Source: Catonia carolina
Lineage: Eukaryota; Arthropoda; Insecta; Hemiptera; Achilidae
Length of the DNA stretch: 64,000 nt
Assembly: GCA_035578175.1 (NCBI GenBank)
Contig: JAQMRL010000001.1
Coordinates: forward strand, 240,828,538 to 240,892,537
Reading direction: 5' to 3'
The position numbers were made by a program, and so were the translations under genes. Below, piece by piece: positions 1 through 12,064 of this stretch. The notes under the pieces were generated by a model that saw only the letters and a list, made by a program, of their open reading frames with translations, made no database searches and was not told the DNA's origin. How positions within the stretch are numbered: the stretch's first letter is position 1; each line of letters opens with the position of its first letter.

Positions 1-539
1 GTAATAAAACTTAGATAAATAAAACTCTGCATATATGGTATGTAATACAAATACAACAAGCCAAATGTAATTACAATATTTTATTACAACAAAAAAAGGA
101 ATAAAGAAAAGTTGCATACAACTACAATTTTTTATACAAAATAAAATTTGAATATGTAGGCTATGTAATTTACATGCAAATAACATAATATATAAAAATG
201 TATTATGTATTACATGTAATAAATTAAATTCAATATGTCAGTTGACATAGTTAATTAGTACAAAGTAGTACTTAATAATTAATATAGTCAGAATGTGACA
301 ATTTTTCTAGAAGTGTTCTTTGTGTAGTTGTTTCGTAAACATTTGTATTATTACATTATTGTAAGAGTTTTGAACTATAATAAAATTATCTCAGCTGATA
401 AAATTAAAGCGGTACAAAAGAGTTCCTCTCATATCTCCTTTATAGACGGTTTGCATTTGCATTACCTAACATTTAAAACTGTAGGTTTCAAAGATGACCA
501 CTTTGAGAAGTCGGTGTAAGAGAGCTGAACCGTTATTTA

Positions 540-900
540 TGTTCAGAAGAATTAGAAGAGCATCAAAATCTTTCAGCAAGTAACCTCTTCGACAACAGCG
601 AAGATACTCACAGACTGAAACGTTTTAAAACATTGGATTTAGCTTTACGATTTTGTTAATAATTTAATTTATTTTCCTAATCCTACTTCAAATCATCATC
701 ATCTCACAATCGGCATCATTATCATTTCTATCATGACCATCGTCATCATTAACTTCATATTTCAAGACATTCATTCACAATACATCGAGATTGGTTTTAT
801 TTTAATTTATTCTTCACAGTTTAGTCATTTTGAAACACACTACTGAATTTGGTTTATATTTTCATTCTAAGAACATCACTAAAATTTTTCTCATTTTTGC
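540..900 (+). repeat. Unrecognised repeat H, copy 1 (inverted pair)
   Basis: Matches 6645-7060 in the opposite orientation. One frame reads ELEEHQNLSASNLFDNSEDT and HRLKRFKTLD, while the partner gives NLEDNQNPLAINLLDNSEDT and HKPKRFKTLL. The peptide family is not recognised; probably transposon ORF debris. Confidence 0.65.
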
Positions 901-1555
901 CTAAAGTTTCTAATTACCTTTAAAACGAACTGATTCCAAAAGAAATCCACTGTTAAAAAAATGTGTCAAGCATTTCCATGGCGTCTAAAAAAAGGTGATT
1001 CATCACCTTCAATTACAACAAAATTTAATGTGGTTTCTATTGACAAAAAAACATTAAATAGTACCTTCATCCACTCAGCTTTTCAATTCTTAAGAAATAC
1101 AGAGTCGATTATCCAAAACTTATAGATCCAATGGTAGTCCGGATTATACGATTAAACAAAAAACTAAACCTCTAGAATTTGAGCTATCTGCTTTCAGTTA
1201 ACCTTACAGAGCAAAACATAATAATTTCTTGCAGCCAAAAAGTTTAAAAGATATTTTAAAAGAAAACTCTATTGATCCTAATACCTAATTTCAAGTTAAT
1301 ATCGTTAACGATTATTAAGATAGAAGCAACTTGTAAAAGAGACAAACAAACCTACAGACAGATAATTAAGACACCCGACACCTATGTTTATGCGGTAATT
1401 TTTGTTTGTTTGGACCCAAGGAATAATGTTACAAAGTGGTTCTAGAGAGCTCCGAAACACCCAGTATGTACCGTTAAAATCAGTAAAAGTAGGTAACTAA
1501 GTACTTCATGATATTTATACTAGGCCGATTGTAATTAATCCTATTTCTATTTCTA

Positions 1556-2200
1556 CGTACAAACTTCTTTTTCTTCTCTTCACGGGTTAGGCATTTCTAC
1601 CTGTTCCGGCACCCATCTTTTCTTCGGACTGCCAATATATCTACATCCCACTGGTTTGTTTCTTCTCACTAATTCTCACTACACTAGGTAAGCGGCTTTC
1701 TGGCATTCTATTTAAATGATGGACTCATTGGGCACAATACAATTTTATTTTTTCGTTGAGTGGAAAAATTCCCAATTCTTGCCTTATATCTTCATTTCTG
1801 TTCCTGTCTAGTCTTGTACAACCCTCGACAGACCTTAAAAATTTTATTTCGGGAGTTTGGATGTTTCTTTCCTCCCTTTTCCTCATCACCTATGCCACTG
1901 CTGTATGTCAAGGCTGGAACTGCCCCTGTTTTATAAAACTTTAACCTTGTTTCGGGTGTTGTCTTTTGCCTCAGTGTCTTACGAATCATCCTAAATATCT
2001 GGTTAAAAATATAGTTTATTTTTCATATAATAGTCACTTTAATATGAGACATCAACTTCAACGTATTTATAGAGGCTCACTTGCTCTAGTATGTGTCCAT
2101 TATTGACTATTTTGGGACTCACTGGGGTTCTTCCAAAGAATGCCATGACGTTTGTCTAGTTTATTAATACCTTCATATTATATTCTTCCATCTTTTTGGA
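1556..2200 (-). pseudogene. RTE-like RT fragment, C-terminal part
   Basis: On the minus strand, in several frames, it reads KTSWHSLEEPQ / VMAFFGRTPVSPKIVNNGHI, LEQVSLYKYV, then IRKTLRQKTTPETRLKFYKT and AVPALTYSS, then VCRGLYKTRQEQK. These line up with KTKIMAFKGK..., LEQVSQFTYLG, RTLGKKATTNTIMKFYKT, AAPILLYGSES and TKGCDRRDHIRNEE of the element at 40.9-42.9 kb. An old relative of the same group, with many shifts and stops. Confidence 0.8.
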
Positions 2201-2209
2201 AGTGTAAAG

Positions 2210-4125
2210 AGGGTTACGAACAAACTATATTTGTTTTAATTAAATAAATTCATTTTATGCAGCCATATTAAGTATTATGCAATTCGAGAATAGTTGAAAT
2301 ATTTTTGAAGTAAATCGAATTTTGGTGACGATTGTGACTTAGTTCTTAGGCGTAATTATTTTTATATCTATTATCTAATAGTATACTTGATTTGTCTCTG
2401 TATAGAGTACTTATTAATGGGAAGCACGTAAAATCAAGTACCTACTGCTCTTAAGTTTTAAGTAGCAAATAAATTGATTAGAATTAATTTAAATAATTTA
2501 AGATAATATTTAAATAATACGATAAAAGGGTACTGTGTTGATGTTTTTTTTATTTGCTGTTATTATTATTAATTTTATTGAATAAGTAGTATCGGAAGGA
2601 TAGAAATTTCTTTCCGCTTTTAAAAACAGTGTCAGAAGTAGCGAACTAGTTGTTGTTAGGCTCTCTCTTCGATCCTGATAGTGTGTTTTGTATTATTATT
2701 AACAGAAGCTACCTTCTTTTCTTCTTCTACTTCTTCGTTCTTCGTCTTATTATTCTTCTAGTCTCTGTGTGCTAACTACAAAAAATACACACACACATAC
2801 ACACAAAACGACCGCACACCACAGATAAGGTTACTGCCGTCTAATGAGAGAGCCGACACTACTCTACAATCTATCCACCGTTTCTCCAGATCCTCAACCT
2901 CTCCTTCTACTTCTTCATTCTTTTTCTCCTCCACTCCACGCCTTCTTCTCTCTTCTGTCCTCACTCACAAACGGGACAGATTTAACACTTTTATACAATA
3001 AAAAGTTACACTCACGTCTTCTGATCGAAACAGTAGATTTCAATCTATCTATAGGCAATATACAGTGTACCTACAACACAACAGTTACTCTAAATGTAAG
3101 TGCAATGTAACACATTGATTCACTGTGTGGTATTTTCCAACGTGATTATATTTATGTAGACTTTTAGTAAACGACCAAACAGATACAAAATACACCTACC
3201 TGGTACAAATCACATCATTTAAAAAGAACAACAGTTCACTAAACTATGTTAAGTGCAGTAAAATTCAATATGTGAGTTTACGTACGTACGTATATATTTA
3301 CTCTAATCTAACTTCCTCCTTTATATGATCATTCTATATAAGGTAATAACCTTTTAATATATTTTATTACATTTGTTTCTACCCTGTCTTCTCGGTTATT
3401 ATTTTAAGTTTATTACATATTATATGTTTACATTTACATTTTTCATTATGTTTACCCCGTTCACTTTATAATCGTCTCGCTACTTTCTTCTATTATCATT
3501 ACCTAAATCGTTCACTTTTAATCTCAACTATCTACTTTATTTATTATCCATTTACAATACATTAAACGGTTAAATTATTCTAGAATTTTTACTGTAAAAA
3601 TCATGAAATCGGTTTAATTTGCCTCAATATTACTTATGATGTTAATATATTTTATATGTATATATGAAACATTTAAATGAGATTACTGAATTATTTTAAT
3701 TTTTAGTTGCATTGATGGATGTTCCAGTTGCACCTTTACTTTGGTCCTTTATAATTATTCATCACCTGAAATCAACGTAACACCTTAACCAATTTTACTT
3801 AACTTAACTTAACGTAAAACTAATTTAAGCACAATACCCAACTTATTGATGCAAAGAAATGATAATATTGATTTCAAAGTGAATAATTTAATTTTGTTAA
3901 CAAAGTAATAAAGGAATTGTCGACTAATACGTGCCCTAATTTTGACATTACCAACAATAAAGTCTGTATATTTCGGTGTAATACTTGAACAAATGGTTTT
4001 AATATATTTTTGTGTATTAATAACATTTTATTCAATATCTGTAATGTTTAACCAGGTATATAAATTAAAACACGTAATTCAATTTAAATAAAAAAATTAA
4101 ATGAAATAATATAAATTGAAAAACT
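2210..4125. other. AT-rich stretch, no gene
   Basis: Apart from the pyrimidine-rich tract listed separately, only A/T runs and short frames. Confidence 0.5.
2690..2960. repeat. Pyrimidine-rich low-complexity tract
   Basis: CTTCTTCTACTTCTTCGTTC, a (CA)n run near 2786 and CCTCTCCTTCTACTTCTTCA give open frames on both strands made only of low-complexity residues. Not treated as coding. Confidence 0.6.
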
Positions 4126-4129
4126 TCAA

Positions 4130-4840
4130 AGTTTTATACTCTGAGGTAGACGCTTGTCAGTAAAGTGCAAAAAGACAATGTTTTATCATATCGCGCCAAT
4201 TTTAATGTATGGATCAGAGTATTAAATCCTGACTCCATGCAATTGATCAGGAGAAAAGATGCTGAGATAAAGTATTTAAAACCTAGAAAGTTATCGATTG
4301 CTATACTTTCTGTCAACTAAGCTGAGACCTGGTCAAAACAGTTTTAAAGAAAAATTACGTAGCGATCAATTCAAAAAAGTTTACGTTTGTTATACAAGGA
4401 ATTTACAATTGTTAATTTTGTAATAATTAATTTGAATTCTAATTATAATTCATATTATAATTATAATCTTAGTATTAGAAACATTGATTTTTAAATAGGC
4501 TTACGGTTGTTAATTGTAAACAAAGTACTGTAACAGGTCACCTTACTGTAATTCTTCTACACCCGATAAAACTTCATCAGATGACACATCATCCTGGTTG
4601 TCACTAGTTGAATAATGTTCAAAAATTACGGTTCCAGAAGTGATATCAACAACGCAGAAATTTAAGGAAGAATGGTACAGCCATTTGTTGCGGCTACCAG
4701 ACGATCGAAGACCAAAACGACTGTTTATTTACAAGTCAACAGGTCTCGAAAGAGATGGACATTCAAACTTCCTTGATAAATAACTGATTAGGCCTACCAA
4801 GTTTAAAATTGGAGGAATCCATGAGGCCTAATCCGTATCC
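4130..4840 (+). pseudogene. RTE-like RT C-terminal fragment, degenerate
   Basis: KTMFYHIAPILMYGSEY (from about 4170) matches the FYKTMAAPILLYGSESW region of the 41 kb element. About 500 bp on, KEEWYSHLLRLPDDRRPKRL and FIYKSTG match the C-terminal WKEHVKRMSADRIPLKIYKY. The segment between is decayed AT-rich sequence. Confidence 0.65.
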
Positions 4841-4849
4841 TATGCGTTA

Positions 4850-6640
4850 GTAAAAAAAAATACAGACATTTTATCACATCAGAAAGATTTGAACCGACTC
4901 TAAATAAACTTACAAAATAATTTCGGTGTAATTAATTAGTGAAATTAGAATATATTTTATAGTTTAAGAGAGTTTATCCCTTTCTAGATTCTATTAGTCT
5001 TCAGCAACGTATGCAAACAAATCATTTCATTTTTAATAATTTAAACAAATAAAACTACACCAATATAAAAATTAACAAGAAAAGTGTGGCTTAACTCAAA
5101 GGCTTTAACATTTTCAAAAATATTTAGTAGCCTAACGAGCAAAATTCCAAGATTCTCAGCTTAAATATCACAGCAAATAGGTAGCTCCGCCTTTCGATGC
5201 AGAAACTATAATCATAATATGATTATATTAAATCATAAATATATTATATTTAAAACTGTAATAAACGTTCCAACCAGAATGTAATAATTTAAAAAAAATA
5301 GAAAATTTTTTAAAAAGGGTAAGAACGAAAATATGTGAAGTAGCCTACTTTGCTCGTCTAACGTTTGACGTAGATTTTAAAAATCAGGTTGCCGAACCGA
5401 TAGCAAAATCTCAATATATATTTTCTGGTTATATTTTTTGTGTAAGGACTTGAAACACGATTTTAGAAATGACATCTTCGTTTTCAACGCCTATAATCTA
5501 AAAAAAAACAGCCCCCGAATCTACAAAGGAGTTGTCAAAATTTAGTTAAACTTTTAGATTGTTATTGTATTGTTTTTGAATAAATAATAAATGTAAAACA
5601 AGTAATTATAAATTTAATTTTGTTTTGAAATATTATTTTAAGCATTTAATTTTCACGATGTAATTTTTCATTTCTATTAGTTCAATGATCGTTTCTTACG
5701 TTTTGTTTTATTTTAAACTAAATAAAATTCTATTATAAATGAAACAATATGTTTGTATGAAAGATAAAACTTTTCTAACGACAGTTTTCCCGTATTGGTA
5801 GAAAAAACGCGAGTTTTGTTAACCGCGAAAACTGCTATTTACCGCTGATAATCGAGAGGAGAGTTTACTATAGTACGAACTATAAAATATTCACAAAAAA
5901 TATAAGCAGCCTACCTATTTATTCTAACATTGTATCAGAAAATAATTTATTCTGTATCTTACACAATATCTCTCAATTACTTATTAGAAAAACAAATCAA
6001 TTCATTCACAATAAATTTATAATAAATTACATTATCTTTCTTATCAGGAAGGTTAATGGAGACTTTTAAAATATATACAGTCCTACCGTAAAACTAGTAG
6101 CAGAAGTAAAAATTAATCATTCTCACGTTTTAACATACGTGTATACTTACATACCTCTACATGCAATAAATAAAATATTTTTACATATAATTAAACTAGA
6201 TCTGTATTGATCACGTTGAAATACCGTAAATCAATGTGTTAATTATTCTTACGTACTAATAAAACAATTAATAATAAATTAAAATGTCTCGTCGGTATAA
6301 CATGTCTCACATAAACCTTAAAAAGTATTCATACATTTTTATAAATATATTATAGGTAGTATTTCTATTAATAAATTTGTGGCCTATTTTAAAAATAATA
6401 ATTATTCTAAAAATAACTGGTACAGTTATCCTTGAAATACTTAGGATGTAACCTATGAATATTTATAATTTATTTATTAATATCAGTAGGATAACTTGTT
6501 ATTAAACATAACATTTTAAAATACTATAAAAACAAGAAATTTTACTATTTTCCCGGTTTTTTTAATTTTTTGCCTCAAATTTTGATTACGGTACTGTACA
6601 ATGGTACGCACAATTTCCGTATGGTATTTTTTTACCAGTG
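4850..6640. other. AT-rich stretch, no gene
   Basis: No frame above chance length and no repeat match recognised. A short palindrome (TAATCATAATATGATTA) lies near 5210. Confidence 0.5.
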
Positions 6641-6644
6641 TATT

Positions 6645-7060
6645 CCGTTTGCAATCAGTTTTTTTAAGAAAATCTGAGTAATGCCCTTAGAATTAAAATA
6701 AAAATCGCACTCAGTAGTGTGTTTCAAAAAGACTAAACTGTAAAGAAAATATATACGTATACAAAAACTAAACTTGATGAACTGTGAATCAACATCTTGA
6801 AACTCAAAAATATTGAAGTTGGAGATGACGATGACCATGATAGAAAAGATAACGAACCCAATTATGAGATGACGACGATTAGTTGGGAATTAGAAAAGAT
6901 AAAGAAAAAAAATGACTTAAATGATTAACAAAATCATAAAGGTAAGTAATGTTTTAAAACGTTTCGGTTTGTGAGTATCTTCGCTGTTGTCAAGGAGATT
7001 AATTGCTAATGGATTTTGATTGTCTTCTAGGTTTTGTATGGTAGACTTTTTAATATTTAA
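6645..7060 (-). repeat. Unrecognised repeat H, copy 2
   Basis: Inverted partner of 540-900, with shared stretches such as GACAACAGCGAAGATACTCA, GAAACGTTTTAAAACATT and TTTGAAACACACTACTGA. On the minus strand the peptide SEDTHKPKRFKT is kept; a second frame (6838-6645) reads VFLKHTTECDFYFNSKGIT. Confidence 0.65.
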
Positions 7061-7344
7061 TATAACGAGCGGTGGGAAATTTTTTCTGAAGAAATTGTAT
7101 CTAGTGGTACATTTTCCATTTACAACTATTATAGGAAAACTTTCAATTTACAAATAAATTCTTAAACCGATTTGGACGTAAGGAATTCACCTATTGGGTT
7201 CAACAAGCCAATCCATCATTAAAATTTTGTAAAGATTCCAATCGAAATTACTCAGGACAATCACAGAATCATCTTGGTTAAGCTGTTGCCAACAAAAATT
7301 TCCAATATTTTCTACATTTAAGGATAAGAAATTATAGTTAATTT

Positions 7345-7730
7345 TAAGTTGTTGTTTGAAACTCTAGAGGTTTTACTAAATAAAACGAGGAGTGAGGTGG
7401 TTTACAATTGCCTTCCTCACTGTGTAAAAGAGTATGCATATCAGCATGCCAGGCCCTCCAAAAAGCAACACTACATTCCACTCTGCAAATGACACATTCA
7501 CTTAATTCACCGCAGAGTCCGGCTGTACAATTATGAAATTCATTACTCTCAGAAGAGATAACTGACTTGCGTCTTTCGCACCTCAACCTCTTCTGTTCTT
7601 AAATGCTTCAGTCATATAATTGGCTGACCATGTGATAAGAAACAGAACCATTTTTTATAGCCCTGGAAGTAGCAGATCGAGTGAAAGTAATTTAACACTC
7701 CACCTGTCTTTTATGGGTATAATTTTAAGT
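7345..7730 (-). repeat. Family R dispersed repeat, copy 1
   Basis: One of eight sites of a roughly 390-bp family. On the minus strand it carries an 80-codon frame ending ...EEGNCKPPHSSFYLVKPLEFQ, matching frames in the other copies. The hairpin end is missing here: the match stops at TTTGAAACTCTAGAGG. Confidence 0.75.
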
Positions 7731-7760
7731 AATGGACGGAAATTAACAAAAGTGTAACTT

Positions 7761-7915
7761 CTACGAGGATTTCAAACTTCCAACAGTAGAAGAAATAGCC
7801 GCGTCATTCTACAGTAAATTTCGCGGTTGACCCAATTAGCCCATAATTAGCTTTAAGGAAAATTCCAACTGTACGAAGTCTAAAGAGAAAATGGAGTAGA
7901 GACCTTTTGGTCTAA
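7761..7915 (+). pseudogene. Jockey-like RT C-terminal remnant
   Basis: FKLPTVEEIAASFYSKFRG and, further on, KSKEKMEST fit the LKIPTVEE.I..F..+ ... RRLKRK.W region. Follows immediately after family R copy 1. Confidence 0.5.
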
Positions 7916-8111
7916 ATAACGGGCAACAACTAGGCCTATAGTTTTAAACGAAGAATGTACTGGGTACTTAACAACTGGGTTCTAAAAAAAAATTTCTCAC
8001 AGCCTGATACACTGTCGTACCACTCCTATAATACATGTTTAATATCAAATTAAGCTATTTTCTTTAGATTTGTTTGGTTAATCATATTTTTTCGGAAAAT
8101 CCAAACAGATC

Positions 8112-8666
8112 GCGGTGCCAATGAGTTCAGATTAGCGAGTTTTCTGTCTTTTGCCTGCATGAATATGTAGGAAGGAAAGTAATGTGTTCATGTCCATTTT
8201 TCAAAATCGCGTTTTCACCGGATCTACACGTTTTCAAACCCCCTGAATCTAAAAACCATGTTCCATGTTTATAGCGATTGGTCTGTGTGTGTTTGAGTGC
8301 GCGCGCGTGCGTGCGTGTGTGTGTGTGCGCGCGTGTGTGTGTTTGAACAGAATATCTCAAGAACGGTACATCGTACGAACTTGAAACTTGAAACTTAAGT
8401 TTGATACTACTACCAAACCAGACACGAACATTTTCAACAAAGTCGGTCGACCGGAAGTAGTAGTTTATTCGTGTCATTTTTCACTTTTTTGCGATTTTCT
8501 CAAAAACGGCTCCTTCGAAAATTTAAAAATCGCCTCATTTACTAAATTTTTTATCCTCTAGAAGAAAAAGTAGGCCCCATGTTTGCTGAAATTCTTGTAA
8601 AGGCTGTTTTCTCGTAATTTCATTTTAAGATTGGTGCCACTGAGTTCAGATTAGCGAGTTTTCTGT
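8112..8666 (+). repeat. GT-microsatellite repeat K inside 34-bp direct repeats
   Basis: GGTGCCAATGAGTTCAGATT...TTTTCTGT at the left recurs with one change at the right (8633-8666). Between lies a unit with CTTTTGCCTGCATGA, CACCGGATCTACAC, a (GT)n/(GC)n run at about 8285-8342, GTCGGTCGACCGGAAGTAGT and TCGTGTCATTTTTCACTTTT. A second unit is at 55870-56215. Confidence 0.7.
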
Positions 8667-9307
8667 GTAGGTATAAAAAATACTACTTTTATTATAGCCA
8701 TTTTTTATTTACCTATAAAATGTAACACTAAAACTAAACAAACCTTAATAAACTACCAATAAAAACTTTTCTCATTAAATATGCGAAGATACTATTTAAG
8801 GGGATACATAAATTAAAACAAAAACACCTATGAAAAATATGTGATTACATAAAAAGATAACCATACACTACAACATAATATACTTATTTCTTTCAAAATT
8901 TAACCTTAATTTAAATAAATATTTAAAGATTACACAGCGTTAATTGCATATCGAAATAATACAAGCTTATAAATTTATCAACAATTAACATCTTAAGAAT
9001 GCGGTAAATCTGAAATTATGATAGATTTAAAGACGTCATTACTCCATGTGCACGGTTGAACCGTGTACGACCAGTTAATTAACCATTAACTTACCACTAC
9101 GGAGAGTTAAAAGCTATTAATGGCTGTACTATTAGGTATAATATTAAATCTTAGAATACTTCGTGCACTCAAACCCAAGCTAAGATTATTTGTCTAAATA
9201 TTGTGCTGGTGTGTACTAACTACTGATATATTTGAAAATATTTAAGGTTACATTTTTAGAGTATTTAAGCCAAACATTGTGAAGAACGTAATTTTTTAAT
9301 TAAAAAA

Positions 9308-9690
9308 TTTGGGTTGAAACATTCACACAACTTTCTATTGCCAACGCAAAAATGAAAAATGTAACCTAATATTAGTACGAAATAAACGAAATAACTAACC
9401 TCAAAAAACATAACCTTATTTTAATCATGAGTGAATGATCCAAACAAAAATCAACCTTAGTTTGGCTTAACAATAAGGAAAACGCTCTTTCACGCTACAC
9501 TAGACTCTTTAGAGAAAATGCATTAAATAAAAGTTGTAGATCTTTTGATTTCCAATAACTTTTATACTATAAACTTTTGTCGTAAACCGTATATTAAGGC
9601 TGAAATCTTAAAAAAGACTATTTTTTACAGATTTTCACGAAAAAAAGAAAATTACTAATTACCGCTAAACTAAGCGTTATACAAACAAAT
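9308..9690 (+). repeat. Dispersed repeat E, copy 1
   Basis: Starts near GAAACATTCACACAACTTTC, contains TTTTAATCATGAGTGAATGA and CCTTAGTTTGGCTTAACAAT, then TAAAAGTTGTAGATCTTTTG, and ends CCGCTAAACTAAGCGTTATA. Confidence 0.7.
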
Positions 9691-11061
9691 GTTTGAGGCT
9701 TTTACGTGCCGTATTTTGTAACATGATGTGTTATGTTTTCGTTATATATTTAGTAATTCTTCACAAATATGTTTTCCAAACATCCGCTATGTATAACTAC
9801 AGAACACGTTACTTTACAAATACTACTGTATTTTATGATTCAATGATCAACGATACATTGCAGTTATAGTTATCGAAAATCAAACAATAAGTCACATCCG
9901 GCTCCCGTATCCAACTCCGATAATGATGTTTAGAGTTACTTTCAAATCTCTTGGTAAAATTTTATGTTTAGGGAAACAGTTATCTGCGGCTGTATCAAAA
10001 ATCGCGGCAAAATTTAAAAGAAAGCTTGAACAAGTACTTTCGCCGTACAATGAAGTTCATAAAGTGCTAGAAAAAAATTGCGCACAAAGTAAATTAACAA
10101 GTTTCTTATAACAATTTCAATTTGACAAAAAATTATATTTTTACGCCTAAAATGTTTGTATATTATAGGATATGGTTCGAAGTTGTTTAAATTATCTGTA
10201 TACAAACATAACCCCAACCCCCAAACTATAAAGTTTCCATATAAACTTGGTTTCCATATTCGCGGCAAGTTCGCCGAACGTAACCCCCGCGAATAACGAG
10301 AGATTGATGTAATACGAACTATCTTTCTTTTATCAATATAACAACTTTTAACATTTATTTAATAAATATATTTGTAAAACACTTTGAAAACAAATTCTTA
10401 ACAGTAAAATAAAAACAAAATACGGACGAAGAATTTTCGAATTAAACATGAATAATAGTAATTTATTTACCATTTATGGAACACTACCAAACAACTTAAT
10501 GCATGTCATTCTAATACTCATAAATACATAACATTTTTAAAAGGCATATTATAATTATTATAAGAAGCGAATTGAGTATATTTCCTTTATTTAAAAAATA
10601 ATACTAATTTAATTGTAACCTACAAATTATTCTTAATGTAAAACGAATTATTTATCACCGGAAAAATATAAGCCAAAATAAACTACAAAATTATCATTAT
10701 TTAATAATGATAATACAAGTGTACCTTTAGTAAAAAAAAAAACGTTTAGAATTCGCCCGAAGAAAAATTTCGCCATGGAAAACTGTGAGAACATTTTATA
10801 ATCTAACACACATTGTAATAATTCATGAAAAAATATAATAATCCATAAAAAATAAATTACATAATTGCGGTAATTTATACAAGAGGTTTTAGTAATAATA
10901 CATATTAAAATAATTTTGACAGTTCCATTACAGTGTTTTTTAAATTATTACATAAATATTTTGTCTTCTCATATGAATTATAATAATGACAACGTCAAAT
11001 ATTTGTTTGTAGTTATATTGCGTTATATTTCGCTTTATGTTCTAAATATTAAAAGCGACAA

Positions 11062-11132
11062 AACCCACCGGGTTTTTTAACAGCTGATTTCGGAGAAGAA
11101 GGTTCTCTGACTCAAATTTTAGTAAAAGTAAA
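11062..11132 (+). repeat. SINE family A head, internally deleted
   Basis: CCCACCGGGTT is joined directly to TTTAACAGCTGATTTCGGAG, followed by a decayed B box (ACTCAAATTT). About 25-30 bases between the two boxes are missing compared with the other copies. Confidence 0.6.
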
Positions 11133-11154
11133 AAAATTAATACTTGAAGATATA

Positions 11155-11640
11155 ATATTTCATGTGAAACACTCACACAACTTTCTCCAGTAGTAACTAA
11201 TAACCAATATAACCTGTGTTTAATCATAAGTAAACAATGAAAATAAAACATTTTACCTAATTTTAATCATGAGTGAATAAAGCAAAATAAAAATCGACCC
11301 CTGTTTGATTTAAATTATAGATAATTAGCAATTGTCTCTAAACTAGGCTCTGTAGAGAAAAATAATTCAAATAAAAGTTGTAGATTTTTTAATTTACTAT
11401 AAGTTTAATTATACATTTTTGACATAAATTGCATATTAAGGTTGCGTTCTTAAAAAATCCAAATCCCAGATTTTTACAGATTTTCATGGAAAAAATTAGA
11501 AAAATCACTAATTTCCGCTAAATTAATCCATGTACAAAAAGTTTTTAAAACATAAGTTGTGGGTTTTTAAATGTTCTACAATAATAATTACACTTTTGCT
11601 CTAAAATACACATTAAGGCCTTAATCTAAATTTCTTCATT
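11155..11640 (+). repeat. Dispersed repeat E, copy with two subunits
   Basis: GAAACACTCACACAACTTTC and TTTTAATCATGAGTGAATAA head the copy. TAAAAGTTGTAGATTTTTTA...GCATATTAAGG is followed about 180 bp later by a diverged second unit (CATAAGTTGTGGGTTTTTAA...CACATTAAGG). Confidence 0.65.
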
Positions 11641-11739
11641 CCTAAACAAAACCATTGTAATAACAACGATTAGAAACATGTTTTTTTTTTAAAGTTGACT
11701 TTGTTGACCTTAGCTATTTGTATCTGAACAGAGAATTAC

Positions 11740-12060
11740 AATAACAAATCAGCTGATGACGACTGTAATACAAATGATAACATGAACGACTTGAGAAAGT
11801 AGACCACCCTTCCATGGATGGAGCTTCCATGTTTTTGTTTTTCTAATGGAATTTTTAATTATTTGATTTTTTTGTAATTTCGCATTGTATGCTGCATGTA
11901 GTTTTTTATAGTTAAACTTAAGTCATCAGAATTTTTAAGACAGCAACAAATCTGTGTCCCAATCTCTCTTAAGTCTTCTGGAGAGGTGTTCGAATAAAGT
12001 AATCGATCTAATCGTCCTCATTAGTTCGTGTTTATGTCTTAATAATTTTCTTTGGGAACG
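11740..12060 (+). repeat. Dispersed repeat G, copy 1
   Basis: AATACAAATGATAACATGAA, GACCACCCTTCCATGGATGG, AGCTTCCATG and AGTTCGTGTTTATG recur in order at 16430-16680. Function unknown; non-coding. Confidence 0.6.
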
Positions 12061-12064
12061 TAAC

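Noticed and set aside
1090..1165. GATTATCC/GGATTATA motifs resembling pogo-type ends
   Set aside because: Arms are short and poorly matched, and no second end was found.
2844..3110. 88-codon frame with leucine/serine-rich start
   Set aside because: Made of low-complexity pyrimidine-rich DNA; no motif, and open frames also on the other strand.
8127..8477. 116-codon minus-strand frame
   Set aside because: Its middle is the (GT)n/(GC)n run read as Thr-His-Ala repeats; lies wholly in repeat K.
9047..9075. CACGGTT-G-AACCGTG palindrome
   Set aside because: A 7-bp arm is within chance in 64 kb and no element was seen around it.
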